From: Streptococcus sp. oral taxon 058 str. F0407
GTDB lineage: Bacteria; Bacillota; Bacilli; Lactobacillales; Streptococcaceae
Assembly (NCBI RefSeq): GCF_000235485.1
Contig: NZ_JH378887.1
Location: 58,348-108,237, forward strand
DNA: 49,890 nucleotides
Reading direction: 5' to 3'
The translations under genes and the position numbers were made by a program. How positions within the stretch are numbered: the stretch's first letter is position 1; each line of letters opens with the position of its first letter. The notes beneath the pieces are model-generated. The model was given only the letters and a program-made list of their open reading frames with translations, ran no database searches and was not told where the DNA came from. Shown here one piece after another: positions 18,351 to 28,843 of the stretch.

Positions 18351-19034
18351 ATGCCAACGTTAGAAATCTCACAGGCAAAATTGGATCTTGTAAAAAAGGC
18401 AGAGGAATATTATAACGCTTTGTGCACGAACCTACAGTTAAGTGGAGATGATTTGAAAGTATTTTCTATCACTTCTGTGAAAGCAGGAGAAGGAAAATCA
18501 ACGACTTCCACCAATATCGCTTGGGCTTTTGCGCGTGCAGGTTACAAAACGCTGCTGATTGATGGAGATATTCGCAATTCGGTTATGTCAGGTGTCTTTA
18601 AAGCAAGGGATAAGATTACAGGTCTGACAGAATTTCTATCAGGAACTACAGACCTGTCACAGGGGCTTTGTGATACCAATGTTGAAAATCTCTTTGTCAT
18701 TCAGGCTGGTTCTGTGTCACCAAATCCGACAGCTCTTCTTCAAAGTAAGAATTTCAGTACAATGCTTGAAACCTTGCGTAAATATTTTGACTACATCATT
18801 GTAGACACTGCTCCTGTCGGTGTTGTGATTGATGCGGCTATCATTACACAAAAATGCGATGCTTCTATTTTAGTGACAGCAGCAGGTGAAACAAATCGAC
18901 GGGATATTCAAAAAGCGAAGGAACAGTTGGAACACACAGGGAAGCCGTTTTTAGGAGTTGTGTTGAATAAATTCGACACTTCAGTATACAAACACAGTCC
19001 TTATGGAAATTATGGAGATTACGGAAAAAAATAA
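18351..19034 (+). CDS. wze: Wze (CpsD), autophosphorylating tyrosine kinase
   Basis: A 227-residue cytoplasmic BY-kinase that works with Wzd to regulate capsule assembly. Walker A VKAGEGKST (K49), Walker A' LLIDGDIR and the later YIIVDTAPVG form the ATP site. The C-terminal tyrosine cluster YKHSPYGNYGDYGKK is the autophosphorylation tail, dephosphorylated by Wzh. GGAGG precedes the ATG by 5 bases. Length and all motifs are intact, so the regulatory system should work. Confidence 0.96.
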   Translation: MPTLEISQAKLDLVKKAEEYYNALCTNLQLSGDDLKVFSITSVKAGEGKSTTSTNIAWAFARAGYKTLLIDGDIRNSVMSGVFKARDKITGLTEFLSGTTDLSQGLCDTNVENLFVIQAGSVSPNPTALLQSKNFSTMLETLRKYFDYIIVDTAPVGVVIDAAIITQKCDASILVTAAGETNRRDIQKAKEQLEHTGKPFLGVVLNKFDTSVYKHSPYGNYGDYGKK

Positions 19035-19055
19035 AAAATAGGTTGGGGGATAGAG

Positions 19056-20423
19056 ATGAATGGAAAAGTAGTAAAGCCTTCATTGGCCATAATCCAGAGT
19101 TTTCTTGTTATTTTATTGACTTATCTACTTAGCGCTGTGAGAGAAACGGAGATTGTTTCAACAACAGCTATTGCACTTTATATCCTCCATTATTTTGTCT
19201 TTTATATCAGTGATTATGGACAAGATTTCTTTAAAAGGGGATATTTGCTTGAACTTGTCCAGACATTGAAATATATCCTATTCTTTGCGCTAGCGATTAG
19301 TATTTCTAATTTCTTCTTAGAAGATCGGTTTAGTATTTCCAGACGAGGCATGATTTACTTCCTCATATTACACGCTCTCTTAGTCTATGTGCTAAACTTA
19401 TTTATCAAGTGGTATTGGAAGCGGGCTTATCCCAACTTTAAAGGAAGTAAGAAAATTCTCCTACTTACAGCAACTTCTCGTGTCGAAAAGGTACTGGATA
19501 GACTAATAGAATCAGATGATGTTGTTGGGGAGTTGGTAGCCGTCAGTGTTTTAGACAAACCAGATTTTCAGCATGATTATTTAAAGGTAGTAGCAGAGGG
19601 AGAGATAGTAGACTTTGCGACTCATGAGGTGGTTGATGAAGTCTTTATCAATCTTCCAAGTGAAAAATACAATATTGGTGAATTCGTCTCTCAGTTTGAA
19701 ACGATGGGAATTGATGTAACAGTCAATCTAAATGCTTTTGATCGCAGTTTGGCACGCAACAAGCAAATTCGTGAGATGGCGGGACTAAACGTTGTGACTT
19801 TTTCTACGACATTTTATAAGACTAGCCACGTGATTGCTAAGCGGGTTATTGATATTATCGGTTCTCTAGTAGGGCTGATACTATGTGGTCTAGTCAGTAT
19901 TGTACTGGTCCCTTTGATTCGAAAGGATGGGGGCTCTGCTATTTTTGCTCAGACGCGTATAGGAAAAAATGGTCGCCAGTTCACTTTTTATAAGTTTCGG
20001 TCTATGTGTGTAGATGCTGAGGAGAAAAAAAGAGAACTCATAGAACAAAATACCATGCAGGGTGGAATGTTTAAGGTGGATGATGACCCACGTATCACGA
20101 AAATTGGTCGTTTTATACGGAAGACGAGCTTGGACGAGTTGCCACAATTTTACAATGTTCTAAAGGGAGATATGAGTTTAGTTGGTACACGACCACCAAC
20201 AGTGGACGAGTATGAGCACTATACCCCAGAACAAAAACGCCGTCTAAGTTTTAAACCTGGTATAACAGGTTTATGGCAGGTCAGCGGACGAAGTGAAATC
20301 AAAAATTTCGATGAAGTTGTCAAATTAGATGTGGCCTATATTGATGGTTGGACAATCTGGAAAGATATTGAAATTTTATTGAAGACAGTTAAGGTTGTAT
20401 TTATGAGAGATGGAGCGAAATAA
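19056..20423 (+). CDS. wchA: WchA (CpsE), undecaprenyl-phosphate glucose-1-phosphate transferase
   Basis: A 455-residue polyprenyl-phosphate glycosyl-1-phosphate transferase that starts the repeat unit by moving Glc-1-P from UDP-glucose to undecaprenyl phosphate. Four N-terminal membrane helices, a cytoplasmic middle region (CoA-binding-like, about 125-235) and one further membrane stretch (about 270-290) lead to the bacterial sugar transferase domain. This contains the motifs FYKFRSM, RITKIGRFIRKTSLDELPQ and PGITGLWQVSGRSE. Full length and motifs intact. Most pneumococcal capsule types start with this enzyme, so the first sugar is predicted to be glucose. Confidence 0.95.
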   Translation: MNGKVVKPSLAIIQSFLVILLTYLLSAVRETEIVSTTAIALYILHYFVFYISDYGQDFFKRGYLLELVQTLKYILFFALAISISNFFLEDRFSISRRGMIYFLILHALLVYVLNLFIKWYWKRAYPNFKGSKKILLLTATSRVEKVLDRLIESDDVVGELVAVSVLDKPDFQHDYLKVVAEGEIVDFATHEVVDEVFINLPSEKYNIGEFVSQFETMGIDVTVNLNAFDRSLARNKQIREMAGLNVVTFSTTFYKTSHVIAKRVIDIIGSLVGLILCGLVSIVLVPLIRKDGGSAIFAQTRIGKNGRQFTFYKFRSMCVDAEEKKRELIEQNTMQGGMFKVDDDPRITKIGRFIRKTSLDELPQFYNVLKGDMSLVGTRPPTVDEYEHYTPEQKRRLSFKPGITGLWQVSGRSEIKNFDEVVKLDVAYIDGWTIWKDIEILLKTVKVVFMRDGAK

Positions 20424-20454
20424 TTTACTTTTGTTTCAGACTACTAGGAGAAAA

Positions 20455-21639
20455 ATGAAGAAGTCAGTTTATATCATAGGTTCAAAAGGAATTCCCGCTA
20501 AGTATGGGGGCTTTGAAACTTTTGTTGAGAAATTAACAGAATATCAGCAAGATAGGAGTATACAGTACTATGTAGCCTGTATGCGTGAAAATTCAGCTAA
20601 GTCTGGGATCACAGATGACCAGTTTGAGCATAACGGGGCAATTTGTTTCAATATTGATGTGCCTAATATTGGGCCAGCTAGAGCCATTGCCTATGATATT
20701 GCTGCTGTAAATAGGGCGATTGAAATCGCTAAAGCAAATAAAGACGAGGCTCCCATTTTCTATATTTTAGCTTGTCGTATTGGGCCTTTTATCGCTGGAC
20801 TCAAGAAAAAAATCAAAGCTATCGGAGGCAGTTTATTTGTCAATCCTGATGGGCATGAGTGGCTCCGAGCAAAATGGAGCTTACCCGTCCGTAAGTATTG
20901 GAAATACTCAGAGCAACTCATGGTCAAGCATGCGGACTTATTGGTTTGCGATAGTAAAAATATCGAAAAATATATCCAAGAAGACTATAAACAGTACCAG
21001 CCAAAGACGACTTATATCGCCTACGGGACAGACACAAGTAAGTCTGTTTTAAAACCTGAGGACGAAAAAGTTCGTACTTGGTATCACGAAAAGGGTGTTG
21101 CTGAAAACGGATATTATCTAGTTGTGGGACGATTCGTTCCCGAAAACAACTATGAGACCATGATTCGTGAATTTATGAAGTCTAATTCTAAAAAAGACTT
21201 TGTTCTCATTACAAATGTGGAACAAAATAAGTTTTACGATCAGTTGCTCAAGGATACAGGCTTCGACAAAGACCCGAGAGTCAAATTTGTTGGGACTGTC
21301 TATGACCAAGAATTGCTCAAATACATCCGAGAGAATGCTTTTGCCTACTTCCATGGCCATGAAGTTGGTGGGACAAACCCATCGCTTTTAGAAGCTCTTG
21401 CTTCAACAAAACTAAATTTGTTGCTAGATGTTGGTTTTAACCGTGAAGTCGGTGAGGATGGAGCCATTTATTGGAAAAAAGATGAGCTAGCGCATGTAAT
21501 CGAAGAAGTGGAACGATTTGATGAAGGTGCTATTTCGGAATTAGACGAAAAGTCTAGCCAACGAATTGCGGATGCATTTACGTGGGAAAAGATTGTGTCG
21601 GATTATGAGGAAGAGTTTGAAGGGGGAAAAAGTGAGTAA
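20455..21639 (+). CDS. wchF: WchF-like beta-1,4-rhamnosyltransferase (Cps2T type)
   Basis: A 394-residue GT4-fold glycosyltransferase with the DUF1972 N-terminus (KKSVYIIGSKGIPAKYGGFE). In pneumococcal serotype 2, WchF/Cps2T adds beta-1,4-rhamnose to the lipid-linked glucose and is the committed step. The same role is inferred here because the gene directly follows wchA and the cluster encodes dTDP-rhamnose synthesis. The C-terminal donor domain shows VVGRFVPENNYE and the E..GTNPSLLEA pattern. The ATG at 20455 has AGGAG 5 bases upstream. The longer frame from 20410 overlaps wchA. Its last bases overlap the start of the next gene. Confidence 0.88.
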   Translation: MKKSVYIIGSKGIPAKYGGFETFVEKLTEYQQDRSIQYYVACMRENSAKSGITDDQFEHNGAICFNIDVPNIGPARAIAYDIAAVNRAIEIAKANKDEAPIFYILACRIGPFIAGLKKKIKAIGGSLFVNPDGHEWLRAKWSLPVRKYWKYSEQLMVKHADLLVCDSKNIEKYIQEDYKQYQPKTTYIAYGTDTSKSVLKPEDEKVRTWYHEKGVAENGYYLVVGRFVPENNYETMIREFMKSNSKKDFVLITNVEQNKFYDQLLKDTGFDKDPRVKFVGTVYDQELLKYIRENAFAYFHGHEVGGTNPSLLEALASTKLNLLLDVGFNREVGEDGAIYWKKDELAHVIEEVERFDEGAISELDEKSSQRIADAFTWEKIVSDYEEEFEGGKSE

Positions 21640-22576
21640 CAAGCAAATTGCAATTATGATGGCAACTTATAATGGAGCTAAATACATTGGAGAACAGATA
21701 GACTCTATTCTTAGGCAAACTTATCAAGATTGGAAATTATTTATCCATGACGATTGTTCAAATGATGCTACTTTTCAAATCCTTCAGCAATACCAAGAAA
21801 AATACCCTAAAAAAATTAAGGTTATCACAGATTCCTCTGTTATAGGGGGGAGCTCAGAGAAAAATTTTGCAGCTATTCAAAAATGGGTGACGAATAATCA
21901 TGATTTTTCTTATTTTATGTTTGCAGATCAAGATGATTTTTGGTTTCCAAATAAGATTGAGCGCTCACTTTATAAAATGAAAGAATCAGAAAAGGATGAT
22001 TTACCTATTTTAGTTCATACTGATTTAGAAGTTGTTGATGATAATTTAAATATAATTAACGATTCTTTCTTCGAATATCGTGCCTTAGATGTAGATGTGA
22101 CAGAATTGAATCGTATACTTATACAAAATAACATTACGGGTTGTACAATGTTATGGAATAGAAGTTTAAACAATCTGTTAGATTTGAATAGTAATGCAGT
22201 AGCTATGCATGATTGGTGGATAAGTTTAGTTGCTGCTAGCTTTGGGAAAATTGTTTGCCTTAAAGAACCAACAATTAAATATCGTCAACACGGTGGGAAT
22301 GTTGTGGGGGCGACACAAGTCAATACTTTAGGTTTTATTATCAAGAGGTTGTTAGGAAATTCTCATGTCAAGGAAACTTTGAAGCTATCATTTGATCAAG
22401 CAGAATCATTTTTAAAAGTTTATCAGAATTCTCTAAGTAATGAGGAGATAGATATTATTCGTGAATTTATCAACATTCCACATAAGCATAAATTGGCGCG
22501 AATAAGCACTGTTATAAAAGGAGGCTATCTAAAGCAAAGTGTGGTGCAAGTAATCGGTGAGTTAATGTTTATTTAG
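21632..22576 (+). CDS. Family 2 glycosyltransferase (probable rhamnosyltransferase)
   Basis: A 314-residue GT2 (GT-A fold) enzyme with the start IAIMMATYNGAKYIGEQIDS, the DDCSNDAT nucleotide-binding loop and the metal-binding FADQDDFW. The GTG at 21632 is used as start: AAGGGGG lies 5 bases ahead, and it overlaps the previous stop by 8 bases. The position after wchF matches cps2F in serotype 2, which I recall adding alpha-1,3-rhamnose. That activity is inferred from position and from the resemblance to RgpF/RfbF-like rhamnosyltransferases. Base composition becomes clearly more AT-rich from here on. Confidence 0.82.
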   Translation: MSNKQIAIMMATYNGAKYIGEQIDSILRQTYQDWKLFIHDDCSNDATFQILQQYQEKYPKKIKVITDSSVIGGSSEKNFAAIQKWVTNNHDFSYFMFADQDDFWFPNKIERSLYKMKESEKDDLPILVHTDLEVVDDNLNIINDSFFEYRALDVDVTELNRILIQNNITGCTMLWNRSLNNLLDLNSNAVAMHDWWISLVAASFGKIVCLKEPTIKYRQHGGNVVGATQVNTLGFIIKRLLGNSHVKETLKLSFDQAESFLKVYQNSLSNEEIDIIREFINIPHKHKLARISTVIKGGYLKQSVVQVIGELMFI

Positions 22577-22591
22577 ATTTTTGGAGAAAAA

Positions 22592-23638
22592 ATGAAAATT
22601 AATTTTATCCTTCCATTTAAGAGAATGACAGGTGGAATAAGAGTTATCTATACCTATGCAAATTACCTTATTGATCAAGGACATGATGTGGTTTGTTATG
22701 TTCCTATGATTAGTTATAGAGGTAGAAACCAGACAATTTTTTATCGGATAAAAGCTTCTTTGGGGAATACTCTAAAAAACGATAATTGGTTTGATAAGAA
22801 GTTTGATTTAAAACGGATACCAGTGGTATCAGAAAAATATATACGTGATGCAGATGTAGTAATTGCGACAGCTTGGCAAACAGCCTATGATGTCGCAAAT
22901 TTCTCATCAAGAAAAGGTCACAAATTTTATTTTATTCAAGATTATGAAATCTTCAATGGAGGAAAGGAAGAGGTGGAGGCATCGTATCGCTTGCCACTTA
23001 CATTAATTACTGTTACGAGGAGTTTAAAAAAAGCTATTCAAAAGTTTACAGATAAAACTATTTATGTTGTATATAATGGTCTTTCTGACAACGAGTATCT
23101 TCATACAGAAAAAATTAGTCATAAGGACCTCACTTTGATGATGATGTATCATGAAAGTGAGCATAAGAAAAGTCAAGAGGGGTTACAAATCATCGCAAAA
23201 TTAAAGAAGCGATATCCTGATATGAAGATTAATATATTTGGACGCCGTATTCCAGAAAAGTTACCTGATACCTATAATGTGTTGATTAATCCTGAAAGAG
23301 AAAAAATTTTAAAGATGTATCAGGAATCGGATGTCTATCTTTTTACAAGTGAAATTGAAGCATGGGGACTACCTATTGTAGAAGCCATGGCAAATAAATG
23401 TGCAGTTGTTGGTAGAAGTCGAGGAGCTTTGTTGGAACTCTCAAATGGTCAGAATACTATAGTTGTAGAAGAGTTATCAGAAATATATAATAAGGTAGTA
23501 CATTTACAAGAGGATCGATTATTGTTGGCACAAGTTCAAAATGAAGGGTATAAAACTGTTATACCACTAAATTGGAGTAACTCTTGTTTAGAATTTGAGA
23601 AGATTATATCAGGGGTATATATTGAAAACGGTAAATAG
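22592..23638 (+). CDS. GT4-type glycosyltransferase
   Basis: A 348-residue GT-B fold enzyme. The N-terminus MKINFILPFKRMTGGIRVIY carries the glycine-rich acceptor-side loop. The C-terminal half has the donor-sugar signature FTSEIEAWGLPIVEAMANKC, with the conserved E...G.P..EA pattern. GGAGA precedes the ATG. Its place (fourth sugar-handling gene, before wzy) corresponds to cps2G of serotype 2, thought to add glucose. Specificity here is a guess from synteny. The 3' end overlaps wzy by 17 bases. Confidence 0.82.
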   Translation: MKINFILPFKRMTGGIRVIYTYANYLIDQGHDVVCYVPMISYRGRNQTIFYRIKASLGNTLKNDNWFDKKFDLKRIPVVSEKYIRDADVVIATAWQTAYDVANFSSRKGHKFYFIQDYEIFNGGKEEVEASYRLPLTLITVTRSLKKAIQKFTDKTIYVVYNGLSDNEYLHTEKISHKDLTLMMMYHESEHKKSQEGLQIIAKLKKRYPDMKINIFGRRIPEKLPDTYNVLINPEREKILKMYQESDVYLFTSEIEAWGLPIVEAMANKCAVVGRSRGALLELSNGQNTIVVEELSEIYNKVVHLQEDRLLLAQVQNEGYKTVIPLNWSNSCLEFEKIISGVYIENGK

Positions 23639-24842
23639 TATAACAAATTATATTTTATTATTAGTATGGATAGTTATAATGCTCTCTCTATATACAGGAA
23701 ATGGTGTTACTCCTGTTATTGTTATTTTATCTTTTTTGTCGGCATTGTATTCTTTATATCGAAAAAGCAAATTAAGTATAAATTTAAATTTTTTGTTTAT
23801 ATATATTTTTTTAGCCTACTATTTGTTATTAACAGTTATATTCACACAAGATTTATTGGTGATGACTTCTAAATTTATATTATTTCCAATATTTGTTTAT
23901 TATATAATACCTAAAAATATAAATGGCGTTATAAGAATACTATCTATTTTTAAATCTTTCATTGGTTTTACTGCTATTTTTGGATTATATGAATATATGC
24001 AACATTTTAATCTTATGGTGAATTTTGTAAAAATAGATGCAGTTAAATGGATACAAACGATGAATTTGAATAGTTTGTATTATCCCAGTTCAATATTTCT
24101 CCACTACACCTATTTTGCATATGTTTTGTTGCTAGCTTTTATTTTGGTAATTGTTATCCCATATAAGAACCGAGTGTTAAATTTAGTTTATAAAACACTT
24201 ATTGCAATTTCAATTTTTTTGACCCAATCTCGTATAGTTTGGATAGCTTTTGGGGTAATTTTAATTCTTTCGTTTATACTAAATAGACATGGGATATTGA
24301 CCTATAGAAAGTTGAGTGTTATAGTACTTATTTTAATTATAGTAGTCTCTCTCTGCCTATATTTTGATGTGTTTGCGTTTATTTCTAATTATATAGGTTT
24401 AAGATTTTCTTCACTTTATCGTTATGGAATGGCTGACGGTTCTCTAGGTCAACGTATTGGAACTCTTAGAAATTGGGGAAATTATTTAGACTCTGATATT
24501 ATAAAGGCTATTATTGGGTCAGGATTTGGTGGTGTCAATAATTACTTGAGTACTTATTCATTTTTTAATGGCTATACTACAGCTGATTCAACAGTGACAA
24601 GTTTCCTTATTGATACTGGGGTTATTGGCTTATTTATCTTTTTATTATCTATGTTTCAGATATTAGTAATAGTGGTAAAAGGAAAAGGAATTTTTAGAGA
24701 ATTAGCGTTATATACTATTGTAGCTTCTTCTATAGTTAGTTTAACAATTGATTTTTGGGCAAATTATGTTATTCTTCATATATTTTACGTGGTTATTATC
24801 TGTGCATTTATAGGAATGAGATTGACTAAGCAAGAAAAATAA
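23622..24842 (+). CDS. wzy: Wzy, capsule repeat-unit polymerase
   Basis: A 406-residue hydrophobic protein with about ten membrane helices and one larger periplasm-side loop (around residues 270-310, RYGMADGSLGQRIGTLRNWG), the layout of O-antigen/capsule polymerases. The start is unusual. A TTG at 23622 has AGGGG 6 bases upstream and fits best, whereas the earlier in-frame TTG at 23595 has no ribosome binding site. It overlaps the preceding glycosyltransferase gene by 17 bases. The protein is poorly conserved, as usual for Wzy, so the linkage it makes cannot be read. The 129 bases after it hold no gene. Confidence 0.85.
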   Translation: MKTVNSITNYILLLVWIVIMLSLYTGNGVTPVIVILSFLSALYSLYRKSKLSINLNFLFIYIFLAYYLLLTVIFTQDLLVMTSKFILFPIFVYYIIPKNINGVIRILSIFKSFIGFTAIFGLYEYMQHFNLMVNFVKIDAVKWIQTMNLNSLYYPSSIFLHYTYFAYVLLLAFILVIVIPYKNRVLNLVYKTLIAISIFLTQSRIVWIAFGVILILSFILNRHGILTYRKLSVIVLILIIVVSLCLYFDVFAFISNYIGLRFSSLYRYGMADGSLGQRIGTLRNWGNYLDSDIIKAIIGSGFGGVNNYLSTYSFFNGYTTADSTVTSFLIDTGVIGLFIFLLSMFQILVIVVKGKGIFRELALYTIVASSIVSLTIDFWANYVILHIFYVVIICAFIGMRLTKQEK

Positions 24843-24971
24843 AATTGGATGGGGAAATTCAAGGTCGTATGATAATGTGCAGAAGGCATATGGAATAGTT
24901 GTTTTTTAGATTTTTAATTTATTTTTTAATAAATAATTTTCTGTTTTTATCTAAAATTAAAGAAGGACAAT

Positions 24972-26129
24972 ATGACAAAAAGTATCTTATATTTTTTATC
25001 TACATCTGATATATCATCGGGAGCTACCCGGTCATTGTTACGATTAGTTTCGATAGTTGAGGATTCAGACTTTAGGGTTATTATCATTTTACCAGAACAT
25101 GGAAATGTGGAAGATGAGCTTGTAAACAAAGGAATTAAATACTATGTTGTAAAACAATATATTTGGAATTATTGGATAAAATATCTCAGTCATACTAAAA
25201 ATATTTTTTACTATTTGAAATTGCCGTTAAAGTATTTATTAAACAGAATATCGCTTCACAAAATCAACAGAATTATAAAAAAAGAAAAAGTTGATATTAT
25301 TCATATGAATACGTTGACTTCTTTTTTAGGAGCTCAGGCAGCAATCGAACAGAGAAAAATATTAATATGGCATATAAGGGAGTTTATGGAAGAGGACTTA
25401 GGAATTGAATTTTGTAATAGAAAAAAAGCAATTGATTTAATAAATAAATCAACATGTGTAATTTCTATATCTGATTCAATTTCTAAAAAGTTTTCCAACG
25501 AAGTTTTGGTTTATAAAAAAGTCATTCATAATGGTTTATCAATTGATGACTATTTTATAGATAAAGTCGCATTTCAGAACCAAAAGATTAACATTTTATC
25601 TTCAGGTAGAATTACGCCTGGAAAAGGGCAGGTTGATTTAGTTAGAGCGATAGCTAATCTTCCTGAGAGATATAAACAGATGTTTAAAGTTGATATTATA
25701 GGAATAGTTGAAAGCGAAGAATATTTTAAAGAAATAAAAGAAGTTATTTCAAATTATAAACTTGACGGTATTGAGTTTCATGGTTTTCAATCTGATCCAA
25801 CTGATTTTTTCAGAAAATGTGATATCGTATGTGTGTGTTCCAAAAAAGAAGCTTTCGGTCGTATTACAGTTGAGGGAATGTTGTCTGGAGCGTTAGTTAT
25901 TGGGACAAATTCAGGTGGTACAAAAGAGATAATTTCTACAGGAGAAACAGGATATCTGTATGAACCAGGAGATTATATGCAGCTTAGTGAAATTTTAAAA
26001 ACTATAATAAACAATAGGAGTTCCATCTTGGAAATTGCTTTGAGAGGACAAGAGAAGGCTACATTACGTTTTTCAGATAAAAATAATGCCATGCAGATCA
26101 TGCAACTATATAAGGAACTAGAAAATTGA
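24972..26129 (+). CDS. GT4-type glycosyltransferase (Cps2I position)
   Basis: A 385-residue GT-B glycosyltransferase. It has an N-terminal domain with SSGATRSLL, a linker, and a C-terminal donor-binding domain with SSGRITPGKGQVDLVRAI and the signature KKEAFGRITVEGMLSGALVI. AGAAGGA lies just before the ATG. It sits between wzy and wzx, the position of cps2I in serotype 2, where the enzyme is thought to add glucuronic acid. ugd just downstream would supply the UDP-GlcA. Codons are very AT-rich. Specificity is inferred from context only. Confidence 0.82.
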   Translation: MTKSILYFLSTSDISSGATRSLLRLVSIVEDSDFRVIIILPEHGNVEDELVNKGIKYYVVKQYIWNYWIKYLSHTKNIFYYLKLPLKYLLNRISLHKINRIIKKEKVDIIHMNTLTSFLGAQAAIEQRKILIWHIREFMEEDLGIEFCNRKKAIDLINKSTCVISISDSISKKFSNEVLVYKKVIHNGLSIDDYFIDKVAFQNQKINILSSGRITPGKGQVDLVRAIANLPERYKQMFKVDIIGIVESEEYFKEIKEVISNYKLDGIEFHGFQSDPTDFFRKCDIVCVCSKKEAFGRITVEGMLSGALVIGTNSGGTKEIISTGETGYLYEPGDYMQLSEILKTIINNRSSILEIALRGQEKATLRFSDKNNAMQIMQLYKELEN

Positions 26130-27535
26130 GTAGAAGATATAATTACTTACTAAAAAATATTGGATTACTAACTTTAAGCAACTTTGGATCTAAAATTTTA
26201 GTCTTTTTAATGGTTCCGTTATATACAAGCGTACTATCTACATCTGATTATGGAACATATGACTTATTTAATACGACAATCTCATTGCTAATTCCAATTA
26301 TTTCAATTAATATTTCTGAAGGGGTTCTTCGATTTGCATTAGATGAAAAAAATGACAGTAGTATAGTATATTCAATTGGCTGGAATATTATAATAAAAGG
26401 TTTCTTAGTTGTAGTATTAGGAATTATTTTCAATAATATCTTTAATATATTCCCATTACTTAAAGAAAATTCCATAACTTTTTTATTACTTTATTTATCA
26501 ACTGTTGTTTATCAATTTCTTTCTTCATTTATTAGAGGTATAGATAAAGTTTCTATATTATCAATTGCTGCTATTCTCAATACAATTTCTATATTGGGGT
26601 TTAACATTCTATTTCTTATAATTATACCTCTAGGTTTGGCTGGATATTTTTGGTCTAATATATTGGGTTTGGTGCTACCTAGTTTATACTTGATATATAA
26701 GATATCTCAATATAACATTAAGTACACTAACCTTCAGAATAAAAAGTTACAGCAAAGACTTGTTAGTTACAGTATTCCCTTAATCTTAAATTCATTAGGT
26801 TGGTGGATTAATAATGCAATAGATAGATACGTAGTTATTGCATTTTGTGGTGTAGCGGTGAATGGCATTTATTCAGTTGGTTATAAAATTCCATCAATTT
26901 TAAATATTTTTGCAAATATATTTAACCAAGCGTGGATATTATCATCTGTAAAGTCTTATCGTGATGAAGATAGCGAATATTTCTTTTCTCAAGTTTATAA
27001 TAAGTATAACATGATTATGGTATTAATTTCCGGGCTACTAATTTCTTGTAGTAAAATACTTGCTAAGTTTCTATATATGAATGAATTTTATGATGCTTGG
27101 AAGTTTGTTCCGTTTTTACTAATTGCAAATGTTTTTGGTGCTATTTCAGGATTTGCTGGTGGAATTTTTTCCGCGGTTAAAGATTCAAAAATATATAGTC
27201 AGTCAACCTTAGTAGGAGCGATAGTGAATATTATTTTCACATTTGTTTTTGTATATTATTATGGAGCTATAGGTGCTGCTATTGCCACTATGATATCTTA
27301 CTTTGTTGTTTGGATAATACGTGTTCATACAATGAGAAAATATATAAAGTTAAAAATTTTTATTAGAAGAGATGTATTTTCCTATGTATTGCTTATTTTT
27401 CAGTCAATAGTCTTATGGTTGGAAAATAGTTATATTCTTTATCCTATACAAGTTGTGCTATTCCTACTATTAGTTGTGTTATTTTATAAAGAAATAAAGA
27501 GCATTATTGGTGAATTAAAAAAGTTTCTAACATAA
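26126..27535 (+). CDS. wzx: Wzx, capsule repeat-unit flippase
   Basis: A 469-residue polytopic membrane protein of the MOP/Wzx family with about twelve to fourteen helices. The N-terminus [20 protein letters not shown] with the nearby [18 protein letters not shown] is diagnostic for polysaccharide flippases. It would move the lipid-linked repeat unit across the membrane for Wzy. Translation appears to start at TTG (26126), overlapping the TGA of the previous gene by 4 bases, with AAGGA 9 bases ahead. Very AT-rich, like its neighbours. Confidence 0.9.
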   Translation: MSRRYNYLLKNIGLLTLSNFGSKILVFLMVPLYTSVLSTSDYGTYDLFNTTISLLIPIISINISEGVLRFALDEKNDSSIVYSIGWNIIIKGFLVVVLGIIFNNIFNIFPLLKENSITFLLLYLSTVVYQFLSSFIRGIDKVSILSIAAILNTISILGFNILFLIIIPLGLAGYFWSNILGLVLPSLYLIYKISQYNIKYTNLQNKKLQQRLVSYSIPLILNSLGWWINNAIDRYVVIAFCGVAVNGIYSVGYKIPSILNIFANIFNQAWILSSVKSYRDEDSEYFFSQVYNKYNMIMVLISGLLISCSKILAKFLYMNEFYDAWKFVPFLLIANVFGAISGFAGGIFSAVKDSKIYSQSTLVGAIVNIIFTFVFVYYYGAIGAAIATMISYFVVWIIRVHTMRKYIKLKIFIRRDVFSYVLLIFQSIVLWLENSYILYPIQVVLFLLLVVLFYKEIKSIIGELKKFLT

Positions 27536-27570
27536 GAACCATAAGTACGAGTATTGAAAGGAGAAAAAGT

Positions 27571-28809
27571 ATGAAAATAGCAGTAGCAGGTACAGGATAT
27601 GTTGGTTTATCCATTGCGGTTTTATTGGCTCAGCATCATCAAGTAATGGCGGTGGACATCATTCCTGAGAAGGTCGACTTAATCAATCAAAAACAGTCCC
27701 CTATCCAAGATGACTATATAGAGAAATATCTTGCAGAAAAAGAGTTAAACTTAGTGGCTACATTGAATGCAGAAGAAGCTTATCAGGATGCAAATTTTGT
27801 TGTTATTGCAGCTCCAACTAATTATGATCCGAAAAAGAATTTCTTTGATACATCTGCCGTAGAGTCTGTTATTGAAACAGTGCTGAAATATAATCCTGAG
27901 GCAATCATGGTGATTAAAAGTACGGTTCCTGTGGGCTATACAGAGTCAGTACGAGAAAAGTTTCAGACTGAAAATATCTTGTTTAGCCCTGAGTTTTTGC
28001 GGGAGTCAAAAGCCCTTTATGATAATCTGTATCCGAGTCGAATTATTTTAGGAACAGATAAAAATAATGAGCGCTTGGTAAGTGCTGCCGAAACTTTCGC
28101 AGGGCTTCTTCAAGAAGGAGCTTTAAAAGAAGATATTGATACATTGTATATGGGCTTTACAGAAGCTGAAGCAGTAAAGCTTTTTGCGAATACTTATCTT
28201 GCTCTGCGTGTTTCTTATTTTAATGAGCTAGATACTTATTCTGAGATGAAGGGGCTAGACACTCAAGCTATTATTGATGGAGTTTGTTTAGATCCACGGA
28301 TTGGTTCCCACTATAACAATCCTTCCTTTGGCTATGGTGGCTATTGTCTTCCTAAAGATACCAAGCAACTTCTTGCCAACTATGAAGATATACCAGAAGA
28401 ACTTATAGGAGCCATAGTACGGAGCAATTCGACACGTAAAGACTTTATTGCTGATCAGGTTCTTAAGATGGTAGATTATTATGATTATTCAGCCCATAAT
28501 ATTTTCGATGAGAGAGTAGAAAAAGATATTATTATTGGCATCTATAGATTGACCATGAAGAGTAATAGCGATAATTTTCGTCAAAGCTCTATTCAAGGTA
28601 TTATGAAACGTATAAAAGCTAAGGGAGTAAGAGTAGTTATTTATGAACCCACTTTAGAAAGCGGGAGTACATTTTTTGGAAGTTCCGTTATCAATGATTT
28701 AGAGGAATTCAAACGACTGAGTAATGCCATTGTTGCTAATCGCTATGATAACTCATTAGAAGATGTCAAGGAAAAAGTCTATACACGTGATATTTTTGAA
28801 AGAGATTAA
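27571..28809 (+). CDS. ugd: UDP-glucose 6-dehydrogenase
   Basis: A 412-residue enzyme that oxidises UDP-glucose to UDP-glucuronic acid with two NAD+. An N-terminal Rossmann fold ([19 protein letters not shown]) is followed by [21 protein letters not shown], and the catalytic cysteine C259 in [14 protein letters not shown] full-length C-terminal UDP-binding domain is present. GAAAGGAG precedes the ATG. GC content returns towards the genome average here, marking the right edge of the AT-rich serotype-specific block. Its presence predicts glucuronic acid in the polymer. Confidence 0.95.
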   Translation: MKIAVAGTGYVGLSIAVLLAQHHQVMAVDIIPEKVDLINQKQSPIQDDYIEKYLAEKELNLVATLNAEEAYQDANFVVIAAPTNYDPKKNFFDTSAVESVIETVLKYNPEAIMVIKSTVPVGYTESVREKFQTENILFSPEFLRESKALYDNLYPSRIILGTDKNNERLVSAAETFAGLLQEGALKEDIDTLYMGFTEAEAVKLFANTYLALRVSYFNELDTYSEMKGLDTQAIIDGVCLDPRIGSHYNNPSFGYGGYCLPKDTKQLLANYEDIPEELIGAIVRSNSTRKDFIADQVLKMVDYYDYSAHNIFDERVEKDIIIGIYRLTMKSNSDNFRQSSIQGIMKRIKAKGVRVVIYEPTLESGSTFFGSSVINDLEEFKRLSNAIVANRYDNSLEDVKEKVYTRDIFERD

Positions 28810-28843
28810 TTTAGTATAATAAAAATGAAAAAAATAATTATTA

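Noticed and set aside
24843..24971. Gap between wzy and the following glycosyltransferase as a gene remnant or IS scar
   Set aside because: Only 129 AT-rich bases with no inverted repeats or transposase similarity are visible.
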